From NCBI GenBank assembly GCA_024760905.1, contig JALRMN010000027.1, forward strand, positions 488,501 to 552,500: a DNA stretch of 64,000 nt. The letters run 5' to 3'. This document shows, piece by piece, positions 53,264 to 64,000 of the stretch; the first letter of the stretch is position 1; the number at the start of each line of letters is the position of its first letter. The DNA is from Plotosus lineatus (taxonomy: Eukaryota; Chordata; Actinopteri; Siluriformes; Plotosidae). The notes under the pieces are model-generated. The model saw only the letters and a list, made by a program, of their open reading frames with translations. It had not been told where the DNA came from and searched no databases. The position numbers and the translations under genes were made by a program.

Positions 53264-53345
<82 letters not shown>

Positions 53346-54024
53346 AATATAAGATAATCTGAATATCTCCACAGGGTGGAAAAATATACCCTGAATATAG
53401 CTGCATGCATGTAAATAAAACAACAAAATATGCATTACATTCACAAAGCAATAGCTCACCACACTGCAGAGTGCAATCAGCAATATTCAGTCCTAGAAAA
53501 TTAAATATAAATCTAAAGCTATAAGCAAATCACATCTAAATCTCCAAGATTAAGCAAATCAGTCTAAATGCATTCAAGTAAAACAGAAAACAATGATGTA
53601 CTGTATACGAACACTGTGCTGAGGCACACTGCATGAGCATGGCCCAATACCAATCTGAACTCGGAACCGAGAATGTAGGTCACTGATTTCACCGATTAAA
53701 ATGCACGATTCACAGTTTATGTAAAATTTTAAATAAATATCAACTCTTGAAGTTACAACAGACCATATACAATAAAGCAGCATGTTTTAAACCTTATAAT
53801 AAGAATACAGTTCAGACTTACCACAGTTGTGATGCCATGAACCAACAAGCTGGTTCCAAATATGGAGGCTTGCTTTTCATAGTTTCCAGCAGTGCCGCAA
53901 TTCCGTGCGTAGGCTCATGGTAGGGCCTAGTCTACAGTACGTAGCTGTATAACGGGAGCACAGGAAGGTACTGTCGGTAATACAGCCAATTACTGTTGAA
54001 GTTCCAGCGGATTTTACTACCAGT
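52769..54024. other. Non-coding sequence with (TA)n and a LINE scrap
   Basis: (TA)n at 53038-53087 and 53267-53330 enclose RTE copy L. Outside these I see no gene or known repeat. Confidence 0.5.
53088..53266 (+). mobile_element. RTE LINE copy L, 3'-end fragment with 29-bp tandem duplication
   Basis: Bounded by (TA)n on both sides. The 29-bp unit starting ACCAAAGAGAAG is repeated head to tail (53090-53118, 53119-53147), then the element continues to its tail (GGCGACCCCTGAAGG...AAAAGAAGAAG). Confidence 0.85.
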
Positions 54025-54200
54025 TCTCTTCCAGAACCAGCCATGGTTCTCCTGGAAATATTGACTGTTTCACTTGATTCTTTATTTGCATGTAAGTCGC
54101 AACATCTTCATTATATTTTTATCTGAAAAGTTGTATCTTGTACATAATATGCTGTTTTAATTCTTCATTCACATCCTGTACTAATATTTTGTAGGTAACA
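54025..54200. repeat. Short duplicated block, copy 1
   Basis: From AACCAGCCATGGTTCTCCTGG to GTAGGTAACATT, this matches 62098-62212 plus 62470-62540, where a SINE splits it. Confidence 0.7.
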
Positions 54201-54969
54201 TTGTGGAAATCTAAAGTGCCGTTTTGTACTGATTTTCGAATATACGTCGCCGGCCCCACTTTTGAAGGGTTTCATAAAATGAGGCTCCACAGCAGTTTTA
54301 TGGTTTTTATGAAACCTCAGTTTATCTCAGGAAAACTGGTTTACCTGAATTATTATTTTATATTCAGTCATCTCTGTATATCTTCCTTGTTCCTACAGGC
54401 TCCCGATTCGGGCTCGGTGCACTACGTTGCACTACACTTCGGTCAGGCGAAAACCAAGAGAGTCCAGAGGAACAATAATAAGGTGGATTCACATGTTATA
54501 TATTCCTCAGTTGAACACAGCAATATGTGTACATAATTCACAACTTTGATTACGATGTAAGAAATACATTTTGGAAAAAAAACATATCATTGTTAACGTC
54601 CCAGTTACATCGTACACAGTATATACTAGAAAGAGAACGGCGGTACTGGCCCAATATCAGAGCATTGATAATATGATTCTGATATCACGGTCAACTGGGG
54701 ATGTAGCATCATCATTGTCCCACTTTGAAATGGAGAAATAAATCATGAAAAGTTTGTTTTACTTTGTTTTTTTTCTTGTGTTTCCATTTAGCATTTGCCA
54801 AAACCCTAAATGAGTTTAAATGAGTGTAATCAGAGGGATTATGTTTCTGTGTAGTTTGGACTAACTTAGTCCATAGTCTCAGAAGATACTATTAAGCTAC
54901 ACAGTGATCAAAGCCCATTCAGAGTTTAAGTATATACTACAACAATTCATAAAAAAAAACACAAACCCC
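54201..54969. other. Unclassified sequence
   Basis: A 111-codon open stretch at 54201-54536 has no recognised motif. Otherwise AT-rich. Confidence 0.4.
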
Positions 54970-55318
54970 GCTTTCTCCTAATTAGGGTCACGGGGAGGCT
55001 GGCACCCATCTCAGCCGACTCGAGTGGGGGTAGGGATGGGGTACACCTTGGACAGCTCACAAGGCCATCACAGGGGTGACACTCACACAACCATTCATAT
55101 TCACTCTCACACCCAGAGGAGATTTGTAAAACTAAATTAAACTAAAGCTGCATGTTTTTGACTTGTGGGAGGAAACCAGAGTACCTGGAGGAAACCCACG
55201 CAAGTACAGGGAGAACAGGCAAACTCCACACAGAAATGCCCAAGCTGGGAAACAAACCCGGGTCATCTTTCTCTGAGGCAGACGTGCTGACCACTGCACC
55301 ACCGTGCCACCCTGAGCG
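54970..55318 (-). mobile_element. SINE family Y copy
   Basis: Minus strand head GGGTGGCACGGTGGTGCAGTGG with B-box-like GGGTTTGTTTCCC, then GTTCTCCCTGTAC, GGGTTTCCTCC, and a tail-like ACCCTAATTAGGAG near 54980. Confidence 0.75.
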
Positions 55319-55599
55319 TTGCATGAGTTGGGCTAAGAGCACTGTGCAGCCAACAGAGTCGACTGAGTGCAGTCAGCATACTACACTGAAGCAAAAGTGA
55401 ACCAGATTTCATGAAATTGGGTCTTTAAACTCATTTGAAGTTTTAATGTGTGGAATTACAAGAAAAAACTAATTTTTTTTATTGGTTATAAATTTATGTT
55501 TCCTTTGTTTTAAGCCCAACAATGAAGACATGACGTCCTCTAAGTAGTTAAAGTGCTTTGATATGTTATGACCAGTTTCAAGATGGCATTTAATTCGTA

Positions 55600-55910
55600 C
55601 CAAAAACCAAACCTGACTCATCGGCTCCATCTCAGCCAATTCCGGGTGAGGGCAGCATACACCCGAGACAGCTCGCCAGGCCATCGCAGGGCAGAAGCAC
55701 ACTGACAGCTATGTACTACTCTTTATGAAAGTCAGACATTATTTTGCATGAGCCTCTCACCACAGACAGTGAAAGACATGGGCGGCCTTTGATAACCCAG
55801 TTATCTGCACTGGGGGGACAGCAGTAACAACACGGTGATGGTGGGGTTTGTAACCCTGACCTTGGGATCAGTAATCCAGCACCTTACCACCAGGCCAGCA
55901 CTGCCCCCAG
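55600..55910 (-). mobile_element. SINE family S, type B tail
   Basis: Minus strand head GGGCAGTGCTGGCCTGGTGG, body GGGTTATCAAAGGCCGCCCATG, then CTGCGATGGCCTGGCGAGC and CTCGGGTGTATGCTGCCCTCACCCG. Confidence 0.75.
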
Positions 55911-56810
55911 TCTTTACCTTTTCAAAATGTATTTGAATTGTTATTTATCATTCCTGCTTTATTATTTTTTCGGGTGCAAAGGTGAAACCCATGCACATAT
56001 AACCTGAGCAAAAAGGCAGATGTTAACTGACATTAGGAAAAGGACACAGCCAGTCAAAAGAGCAAAGGCACTCAGGGATTGTCCTCATGTCAAAATCACT
56101 AAAGTGAACGATTTGTCTGTGCTGTATGTGTGTAATCACACCTTCCATCCCAAGTCTGGCTTTCTGCTCATGAAAACTGCTGAATACACTCGTGAAGCTG
56201 GCTCGCAATTATATAATGATGCATAACAGACAATTTTACTAAATTAATAAATATATATTTCTAAGTTCATAAATATGTATTTATTTATTTTGAACATGCT
56301 TAAAACATTCTGAGGTTGGATTAGTGGTTTTATTTTATAAAGATTTCTGTGACTGCAAGGCTGCTGTTCGAGAAACAGTTTCAGAGATGACTCCATGTGA
56401 ATGTTCATGTAAAGACTGAACATCTCGGCTGGATTGAACAGCTTCAGTCACTTTACCGACATTTAGCTTTAAAAGATTTTGGGCTTCAACACCCACCTTA
56501 TTTCTCTGTAAAAAAAAACACACGTGCCACATTTAGGTTTTCAAAAAGTTTTGAGGAGAAACCAGTTTAAATGTAAAATTGGCTAAAGACTGTTGGAGCT
56601 CTTGAGAAAAGTGGAAAAGTGTGTTTACTCTGGGAAGTTATTCGTGACTCAATTTGTTTATTTACAGCAAGCTACTAAATTAAATTAAATTCTGTGCTGT
56701 TCCACAAACCATCAGTCGAATACACCTTTAGTGCAACTTACTGTAGCGGTGAGGAACACGAACAATTATAGATTATATTGAGGGAAATTGTTCATAATTA
56801 TATTGTGTTG
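55911..56810. other. Unclassified sequence
   Basis: A 68-codon open stretch at 56020-56226 (MLTDIRKRTQPVKRAK start) shows no motif. AT-rich elsewhere. Confidence 0.4.
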
Positions 56811-56824
56811 TGTTTGAAATATAA

Positions 56825-57184
56825 ATGGGCAGTGGTGGTCGAGTGGGAAAGGGCACTGGATCGCTGATCCAAAGGTTGGGGGTTCGAGACTCTCCACAAG
56901 GTTGTCACTGCGCCCCAGTGCAGCTAACTGGGTAATCAAAGGCGGGCCATGTCTGTCACTGTCTATGATGAGAGGCATGTTAAAAGAACCATTGCTGACT
57001 TTCGTAAAGAGTAGCTGCAAAGTCGTCAGCGTGTTTCTGTCCCTTGCTTAAAAGGGTTGTGACTGGAAGGGCATCCGACGTAAAAAAAAAAAAAACTATG
57101 CCAAATCAAACGTGCGAATCAGATGATTCACTGTGGCGACTCCCGAGTAAAAGGGAAAAGGCCGAAAGGAAGCCAGACAGACAG
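56825..57184 (+). mobile_element. Full-length SINE family S, RTE-type tail, with target duplication
   Basis: Head GGGCAGTGGTGGTCGAGTGG (A-box-like) and GGTTCGAGACTC (B-box-like), body as in the other copies, and tail CACTGTGGCGACTCCCGAG...AAAGGCCGAAAGG (GACA)n. Flanked by TGTTTGAAATATAA at 56811-56824 and 57185-57198. The 3' tail closely resembles that of the RTE LINE, which suggests RTE machinery mobilised it. Confidence 0.9.
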
Positions 57185-57198
57185 TGTTTGAAATATAA

Positions 57199-58059
57199 GA
57201 AAATTAAAACAGGAATATATTTGAGGAGATCATGCACTTAATTGTCATTAAAGTAATTATGAATTATTCTTATTATTTTTATTTATTTATTTATTTTACT
57301 GTTACACCATCTTTGAATTGTGATGGTCTGGTTTATAGTCGATTGAAATATTGAATGTAAATTTCTGACTGCACATATTTTCATGCTTCTGTGTTAAAAA
57401 GAAATTGATTGAAATGGAATCAAATACAGCAAACTGGATAATTATCTTCAATTTTGTATAGATTTCCAGTTTTTATTACAATTTTTTTATTGGTAAAACT
57501 TCTTGAATAAACAAATGCATGGTTTAGCTTCTTGAATTGATGTCCGTTGATTGTTTGGCCCCGTAGAACTGTATTGCTGTGGTCCTCAGTGAAAGTGAGT
57601 TTGTCACACCTTCTTTATTTCTTTATATTCTTTTTTATCTATTCATCCTGTCAAACAAACAGAAATATATCTGAATCTATTTCGTCCAAGTGAGATCTCA
57701 GGAGTCTGAAATTGTCATTTCTGTTTTTTCAACTAATAAAAGGATATCTTTAGAAAATGTCTGCTTTGACTTTTTCAAAAACAAACATAAAGGAACAAGA
57801 AAAAAAAAAAAACAGCGACAGTCAACTTTTCCAAAAAGCCTGTGGCTGGTTCTGTAAGAGACTCCGAAGATTCTGTACTTTGTAAAACTGCACAAATTGG
57901 ACCTGATGCTCTTATTTTAAACAAAAAGTCATCATCACACCGAATACAGTATTGAGTTAGTTTGATTTTATGTTGTTTGCTATGATTTATAACATTTAAA
58001 TACAGAGATAATTACGGTAACTTAATTCCATTATTTATGTAAAATATAAGCCATCTTTG
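57199..58059. other. AT-rich non-coding sequence
   Basis: No recognised gene or repeat; short (TTTA)n near 57280-57295. Confidence 0.5.
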
Positions 58060-58466
58060 TTCTACACCAGGGGTGCCCAATACGTCGATCGCGATCTACC
58101 GGTCGATCGCAAAGGTAGTGTGGGTAGATCGCATGGCATTAAAACTTAGACGTCAGCCTATCATCCTCACTATACAGTTTGTCACTTGATTGACAGTCGG
58201 TCTGACCTATCTGACCTTTTCTGACGCATGCGTCACTGCGCATGTGCAAATATTGGCGCACGCTAGCAAGCTAGTGAGTTAGGCTCCACTTAAAGTCTTC
58301 TAAACTTAAGGGCATAAAAATGAGTGGGGGAGCATCAAAAATTGCAACACTGTTTCACCTGAACTCTTCTGTAGTGGAGGATGAGATTCTGACACTACAA
58401 GCCGACATTGAGCTGAAGTCCAGACCTCATGGACATTTCTGGAACTTACTCACAGAGGAAAAGTAC

Positions 58467-61400
58467 AAATGCAGCCATGAGGTGGGGGGGCACTAACCAG
58501 TGTCTCTCCCCCTCATGCCGGTCCCAAGCCCGGAGAAATGCAGAGGGTTGTGTCAGGAAGGGCATCCGACGTAAAACCAATGCCAATTACTTAAAATGCA
58601 AATCAAAAGTATTACCTCCATACCGGATCGGTCGAGGCCCGGGTTAACAACGACCGCCATCAGTGCTGTCAATCAACAGGGTGCTGATGGAAATTGGACT
58701 ACTGTTGGTCGAAGACGTCGAAGAAGGAGAGGTGGGAGGCGTGTCCGTAGGCAGAGAGAGAAGAGGAAAGGCATGAGTCTAGGACTGAGAGTGGGGACTT
58801 TGAATGTTGGAACTGTGCACAGAAAAGGTAGAGAGCTGGTTGACATGATGCAGAGGAGGAAGGTGGACATACTGTGTGTTCAGGAGACCAGGTGGAAAGG
58901 TAGCAAAGCTAAAAGCTTAGGAGCAGGGTTTAAGCTATTTTATCACGGTGTGGATGGGAAGAGAAATGGAGTCGGAGTCATCTTGAAGGAGGAGTTTGTC
59001 AGGAATGTTCTAAAAGTGAAAAGAGTGTCAGACAGAGTGATGAGTCTCAAGTTAGAAATTGAAGGTGTAATGCTCAATGTTGTTAGTGCTTATGCCCCAC
59101 AGGCAGGATGAGAGCTAGAAGAGAAGGAGAGATTCTGGAGTGATTTAGATGAAGTGATGCAGAGTACCACCAGAGGTGAAAGAGTGGTCATTGGTGCAGA
59201 CTTCAATGGACATGTTGGTGCAGGAAACAGAGGGGACGAGGAAGTGATGGGCAGGTTTGGTATCCAGGACAGGAGCATGAAGGACAGATGTTGATAGATT
59301 CTGCAAAAAGGATGGAAATGGCTGTGGTGAATACTTTCTTCGAGAAGAAACAGGAGCATAGGGTGACTTATAAAGCGGAGGTAGGAGCACACAGGTAGAC
59401 TACATCTTGTGTAGGCGATGTAATTTGAAGGAAGTCAGTGACTGCAAAGTCATCGTGGGTGAGAGTGTTGCCAAACAGCATAGGATGGTGGTGTGCAGGA
59501 TGACTCTGATGGTGAGAAAGGTGAAAAAGGCAAAGGCAGAGCAGAAGACAAGGTGGTGGAAGCTGAAAAAGGAAGAGTGTCGTGTTGTCTTCAAGGAGGA
59601 GTTGAAACAGGCTTTGGGTGGCCAGGAAGTGCTTCCAAATGACTGGACAACCACAGCAAATGTGATCAGGGACACAGGTAGGAGAGTACTTGGTGTGTCC
59701 TCTGGAAGGAAAGTAGATAAGGAGACTTGGTGGTGGAATGAGGAAGTGCAGGAGTGTGTACAAAGGAAGAGGTTAGCTAAGAAGAAGTGGGACATTGAGA
59801 GGACCGAAGAGAGTAAACAGGAGTACAGGGAGACACAGCGTAAGGCGAAAGTAGCAGTGGCTAAGGCCAAACAGAGGGCATATGATGACTTGTATGATAG
59901 GTTGGATAGTAAAGAGGGAGAAAATGATCTATACAGGTTGGCACAGCAGAGAAATAGAGATGGGAAGGACGTGCAGCAAGTTAGATTGATAAAGGACAGG
60001 GAGGAACTCTATTGACTAATGACAGAAGTGTGCTGGGAAGATGGAAAGAGTACTTTGAAGAGCTGATGAATGAGGAAAATGTGAGAGAAAAAGAGTAGAA
60101 GAGGTAACCATTGAGGAGCAGGATGTAGCAAAGATCAGTAAGGGTGAAGTGAGAAGGGCATTGAAGAGGATGAAGAATGGAAAGGCAGTTGGTCCTGATG
60201 ATATACCTGTGGAGGTATGGAAGTGTCTAGGAGAGGTAGCAGTAGATTTTCTGACAAGAACATTCAACACGGTACTAGAGAGTGAGCAGATGCCGGAGGA
60301 GTGGAGGAGAAGTGTGCTGGTGCCCATTTTTAAGAACAAGGAGACGTGCAGAGTTGCAGCAACTACAGAGGGATAAAGTTGATGAGCCATACGATGAAGT
60401 TATGGGAAAGAATAGTGGAAGCTAGACTAAGGGCAGAGGTCAGCATTTGTGAACAACAGTTTGGTTTCATGCCAAGAAAGAGCACCACAGATGCAATGTT
60501 TGCCTTGAGGATGTTAATAGAGAAGTACAGAGAAGGTCAGAGGGAGCTACATTGTGCCTTTGTGGATCTGGAAAAAGCATATGACAGGGTGCCAAGAGAA
60601 GAACTGTGGTATTGCATGAGGAAGTCTGGAGTGGCAGAGAAGTATGTTAGAGTGGTGCAGGACATGTATGAGAGATGTAAGACAGTGGTGAGGTGTGCTG
60701 TCGGTGTGACCGGCAATTCAAGGTGGAGGTGGGACTGCATCAAGGGTCAGCTCTGAGCCCCTTCTTGTTTGCTATGGTGATGGACAGGCTGACAGATGAG
60801 GTGAGACAAGAATCTCCATGGACTATGATGTTTGCAGATGACATCGTGATCTGTAGTGAGAGCAGAGAACAAGTGCAGGAAAATCTAGAGAGGTGGAGGT
60901 ATGCCCTGGAAAGGAGAGGAATGAAGATTAGCCTCAGAAAATCAGAATACATGTGTGTGAATGAGAAGGACCCAGGAGGAACGGTGATGTTACAGGGAGC
61001 AGAGATAATGAAGGTGGAGGATTTTAAGTACTTAGGCTCAACAATCCAGAGCAATGGAGAGTGTGGAAAAGAGGTGAAGAAGCGTGTGCAGGCAGGCTGG
61101 AATGGTTGGAGAAAAGTATCCGGTGTGATGTGCGATAGGAGAGTGTCAGCAAGAATGAAGGGAAAAGTGTACAAGATGGTGGTGAGGCCAGCGATGTTGT
61201 ATGGCTTAGAAACAGTGGCGCTGAGGAAAAGGCAGGAGGCAGGGCTGGTGGAAGCAAAGATGAAAAAGTTGAGGTTCTCCTGGGAGTAACGAGGATGGAT
61301 AGGATCAGAAATGAGTATATCAGAGGGACAGCCCACGTAAGATGTTTTGGAGACAAAGTCAGAGAGGCTAGATTGAGATGGTTTGGACATGTACAGAGGA

Positions 61401-61622
61401 GGGATAGTGAGTATATTGGCAGTAGGATGCTGAGGTTGGAACTACCAGGCAGAAGGCCTCGAGGAAGACCGAAGAAGAGATTTATGGATGTGGTGAAGGA
61501 AGACATGAAGGTCGTTGGAGTCAGAAAAGAAGATGCGGAGGACAGGGTGAGGTGGAGGCGGATGATTTGCTGTGGCGACCCCTGAAGGGAGCAGCCGAAA
61601 GTAAAAGAAGAAGAAGAAGAAG
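58467..61622 (+). mobile_element. RTE LINE copy M, full length, 19-bp target duplication
   Basis: Inserted in the hAT transposase remnant; ACTCACAGAGGAAAAGTAC occurs at 58448-58466 and 61623-61641. Length is 3,156 bp: a 5' UTR of about 300 bp, endonuclease, linker, RT and an (AAG)n tail. Best reference copy of the family in the window. Confidence 0.98.
58773..61585 (+). pseudogene. RTE copy M endonuclease-RT ORF, several lesions
   Basis: Start MSLGLRVGTLNVGT at 58773. Endonuclease: DILCVQETRWKGSK (Glu), [110 protein letters not shown]. Lesions: TGT to TGA at 59109-59111, 1-bp deletions near 59275, 60337 and 61277, and a small rearrangement near 60710 where GACAGAAGAG became GACCGGC. A single large ORF is inferred for the ancestor. 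The protein would nick DNA and copy LINE RNA at the nick. Confidence 0.9.
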
Positions 61623-62097
61623 ACTCACAGAGGAAAAGTACCCCAACATGAGGAAATGTACAACATCCTTGACTGCATTATTCGGCTCCACTTATTTATG
61701 TGAGTCAGCCTTTTCCCACATGAAGATCATTAAGTCCAAGTACCGTTCCACCATGACTGATGATCATTTGGAAGTATGCTTGAGTCTGGCTATCAGCAGC
61801 TACTGTCCGGATTATGCATCCCTGGCTGAGTCCATTCAGTGCAAGTCATCAGAGTAAGGTAATGACAAAAAATGTACAGAGTTGTATTGAACAATATGGG
61901 TTCACGCAGTTATAAAAGGTACACTGACATATATGGTTCATATAAATAATTCTCAATATATTTATGAATAAATATATGTTTTGCAATTTTATAGTAGGTA
62001 GATCATTTTGACTTGGTCATTTTGCAAGTAGCTCGCATGCTGAAAAAGTGTGTGCACCCCTGTTCTACACCATTTGCACAGTATCTACCGGGTCTCT

Positions 62098-62540
62098 CAG
62101 AGAACCAGCCACAGTTCTCCTGGAAATATTGACTGTTACACTTGATTCTTTATTTACATGTAATTCGCAGCAGCTTCATTATCTTTTAATCTGAAAAGTG
62201 ACCTCTGAGATGAAATGAGAGATTTCCTTTTGGCTTTTCCTTTTCTCGGGGGTCGCCACAGTGTATGATTCGCATGTTTGGTTGGGCATAGGTTTTTACC
62301 TCGATGCCCATCCTGACACAACCCTTTTAGCAAGGGACAGAAACACACTGACGGCTTTGCAGCTACTCTTTACGAAAGTCAGCAATGGTTCTTTTACACG
62401 CTTCTCACCATAGACAGTGAGAGACATGGCCGGCCTTTGATAACCCAGTTAGCTGCACTGGGGGGGACAGTGACCTCTTATATGAAATATACTGCTTTAA
62501 TTCTTTATTCACATCCCGTACTAAAATTTTATATGTAACA
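62098..62540. repeat. Short duplicated block, copy 2, split by a SINE
   Basis: Matches 54025-54200 with the SINE 62213-62469 inserted in it. Confidence 0.65.
62213..62475 (-). mobile_element. SINE family S, RTE-type tail, head truncated
   Basis: Minus strand body GGGTTATCAAAGGCCGGCCATG, CACTGTCTATGGTGAGAAG, CATTGCTGACTTTCGTAAAGAG, tail CACTGTGGCGACCCCCGAGAAAAGG. TGACCTCT(GA/TA)AT-type words on both sides (62200 and 62470) may be the target duplication. Confidence 0.75.
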
Positions 62541-62642
62541 TTTAATTTTGTGCTGAAAAACTAAAGTTTGGAAAGTTAAAGTGTTTTTGTTCTGACTGAC
62601 TAATGTACAAATGATTAAAGCATATATATACTGTACTATATA

Positions 62643-63116
62643 CAGGGATCCCCCACTTTCCGCAGTTAATTGGGACCAAGATCCCCATACGACCACCGAA
62701 ATCAGTGAAGTAGGAGCGACCGCCCCCACTGATGTATACATTCATGTATATGTGTATATAACATCAATAAATACATATTCAATGCCATAAATGCTTATAA
62801 TAACAATTAAACAATAAAAAATAATGCATAAGATGGAAATAAAATATAAATACACACACATACAGATACGCGCACACACGCGCATGCACACAAATGCACC
62901 TCACAATAATGTAAGTAGTTTTGATGGGAGGTTTTGGGTTGTTTTTTGTTTTGTGTTTGTTTGGAGTTTTTTTGCATAATTGGCCTTGTTTTTTGCTGAT
63001 TTTCCCTAACTTTCCCCTTATTCTTCCTTAATTTACTCATTTTTAAATTTGATGACAATTTAAAAACAAAACAGCGATGCACTGAAGCCACATGAATTGA
63101 AGCGCAAAGTAGCGAG
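62643..63116. mobile_element. TA-flanked MITE, copy 2
   Basis: Left end CAGGGATCCCCCACTTTCC after TA, and the same internal words as 17193-17675 (ATGTATATGTGTA, GTAAGTAGTTTTGAT, GGAGGTTTTGGGTT, ATGCACTGAAGCC). The right end is replaced by a SINE at 63117. Confidence 0.75.

Positions 63117-64000
<884 letters not shown>

Larger units (their letters stand above)
58321..61856 (+). pseudogene. hAT transposase remnant split by the LINE
   Basis: The first part (58321-58466) reads MSGGASKIATLFHLNS, then VVEDEILTLQADIELKS. After the LINE, the frame resumes (61624-61856): SLTALFGSTYLCESAFSHMK, SKYRSTMTDDHLE and SYCPDYASL, the hallmark of the hAT C-terminal domain, ending at TAA (61855). Restricted to the extreme N-terminus plus C-terminus; the catalytic region is absent. 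Genes of this origin (ZBED, GTF2IRD2, SCAND3-like) carry the same motifs. Confidence 0.85.
58068..62062 (+). mobile_element. hAT (Charlie-like) element, internally deleted, with nested RTE
   Basis: Terminal inverted repeats CAGGGGTGCCCAA (58068) and GTGTGCACCCCTG (62062) are flanked by the 8-bp target duplication TTCTACAC at 58060-58067 and 62063-62070. Without the LINE the element is only about 0.8 kb. It holds a short frame starting MSGGASK at 58321 that passes directly into the C-terminal dimerisation region of a hAT transposase, so the DNA-binding and catalytic core is deleted. Confidence 0.95.

Noticed and set aside
56020..56226. Small protein-coding gene
   Set aside because: 68 codons with no recognisable motif, no splice structure and AT-rich surroundings; an open frame of this length is expected by chance.
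58321..61856. Domesticated hAT-derived host gene
   Set aside because: The element has intact terminal repeats and a target duplication, lacks the catalytic core and is interrupted by a LINE, so it is a transposon remnant rather than a domesticated gene.

Overview
This is repeat-dense vertebrate DNA, most likely from a teleost fish. The reasons are the mix of transposons (RTE-clade LINEs with an AAG-rich tail, a Rex3-type LINE, Ty3/gypsy elements with a SCAN-like gag, a Ty1/copia element, Tc1/mariner and hAT elements, tRNA-derived SINEs), long (TA)n/(GT)n microsatellites, and an intron-containing immune-type immunoglobulin gene. I see no bacterial operons, no CRISPR array and no functional rRNA or tRNA gene. 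Species cannot be fixed from sequence alone. Roughly a third of the window is one RTE LINE family.

Layout. 1-611: internally deleted RTE copy interrupting a 5' LTR remnant. 573-4665: decayed Ty3/gypsy element with SCAN-like gag and no integrase. 5109-5539: foldback MITE. 5642-5720: hAT end. 5862-7275: dead Tc1. 7602-12288: complete Ty1/copia element on the minus strand with 210-bp LTRs, an initiator-Met primer site and a 5-bp TSD. 12541-16157: RTE copy with an 876-bp insert. 17193-17675: TA-flanked MITE. 18360-23948: first copy of a segmental duplication, carrying a pseudogenised Ig-V gene. 23949-26672: Rex3-type LINE. 26990-29620: minus-strand gypsy with integrase before RT. 31183-31469: palindrome with hammerhead-ribozyme motifs. 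31488-34315: two RTE copies head to head. 34791-34955: hairpin element. 35840-39274: full-length RTE with a nested SINE. 40761-43840: rearranged RTE. 45635-52768: second copy of the duplication, with an apparently intact five-exon Ig-V receptor gene and two more RTE insertions. 54970-57200: SINEs. 58068-62062: a complete hAT-family element with a full-length RTE nested inside it, both with clear TSDs. 62222-63370: SINEs and a second TA-type MITE.

The only plausible host protein gene I can support is the Ig-V gene at 45835-47933; its paralogue at 18600 is broken. The standout signals are: (i) a 55-nt hammerhead-ribozyme motif repeated at three or more sites in a family that also forms a palindrome; (ii) a segmental duplication whose two copies act as filled and empty sites for LINE insertions; (iii) an exact 23-bp inversion distinguishing the two LTRs of the copia element; (iv) SINEs with one tRNA-like head but two alternative 3' tails, one matching the RTE LINE tail.
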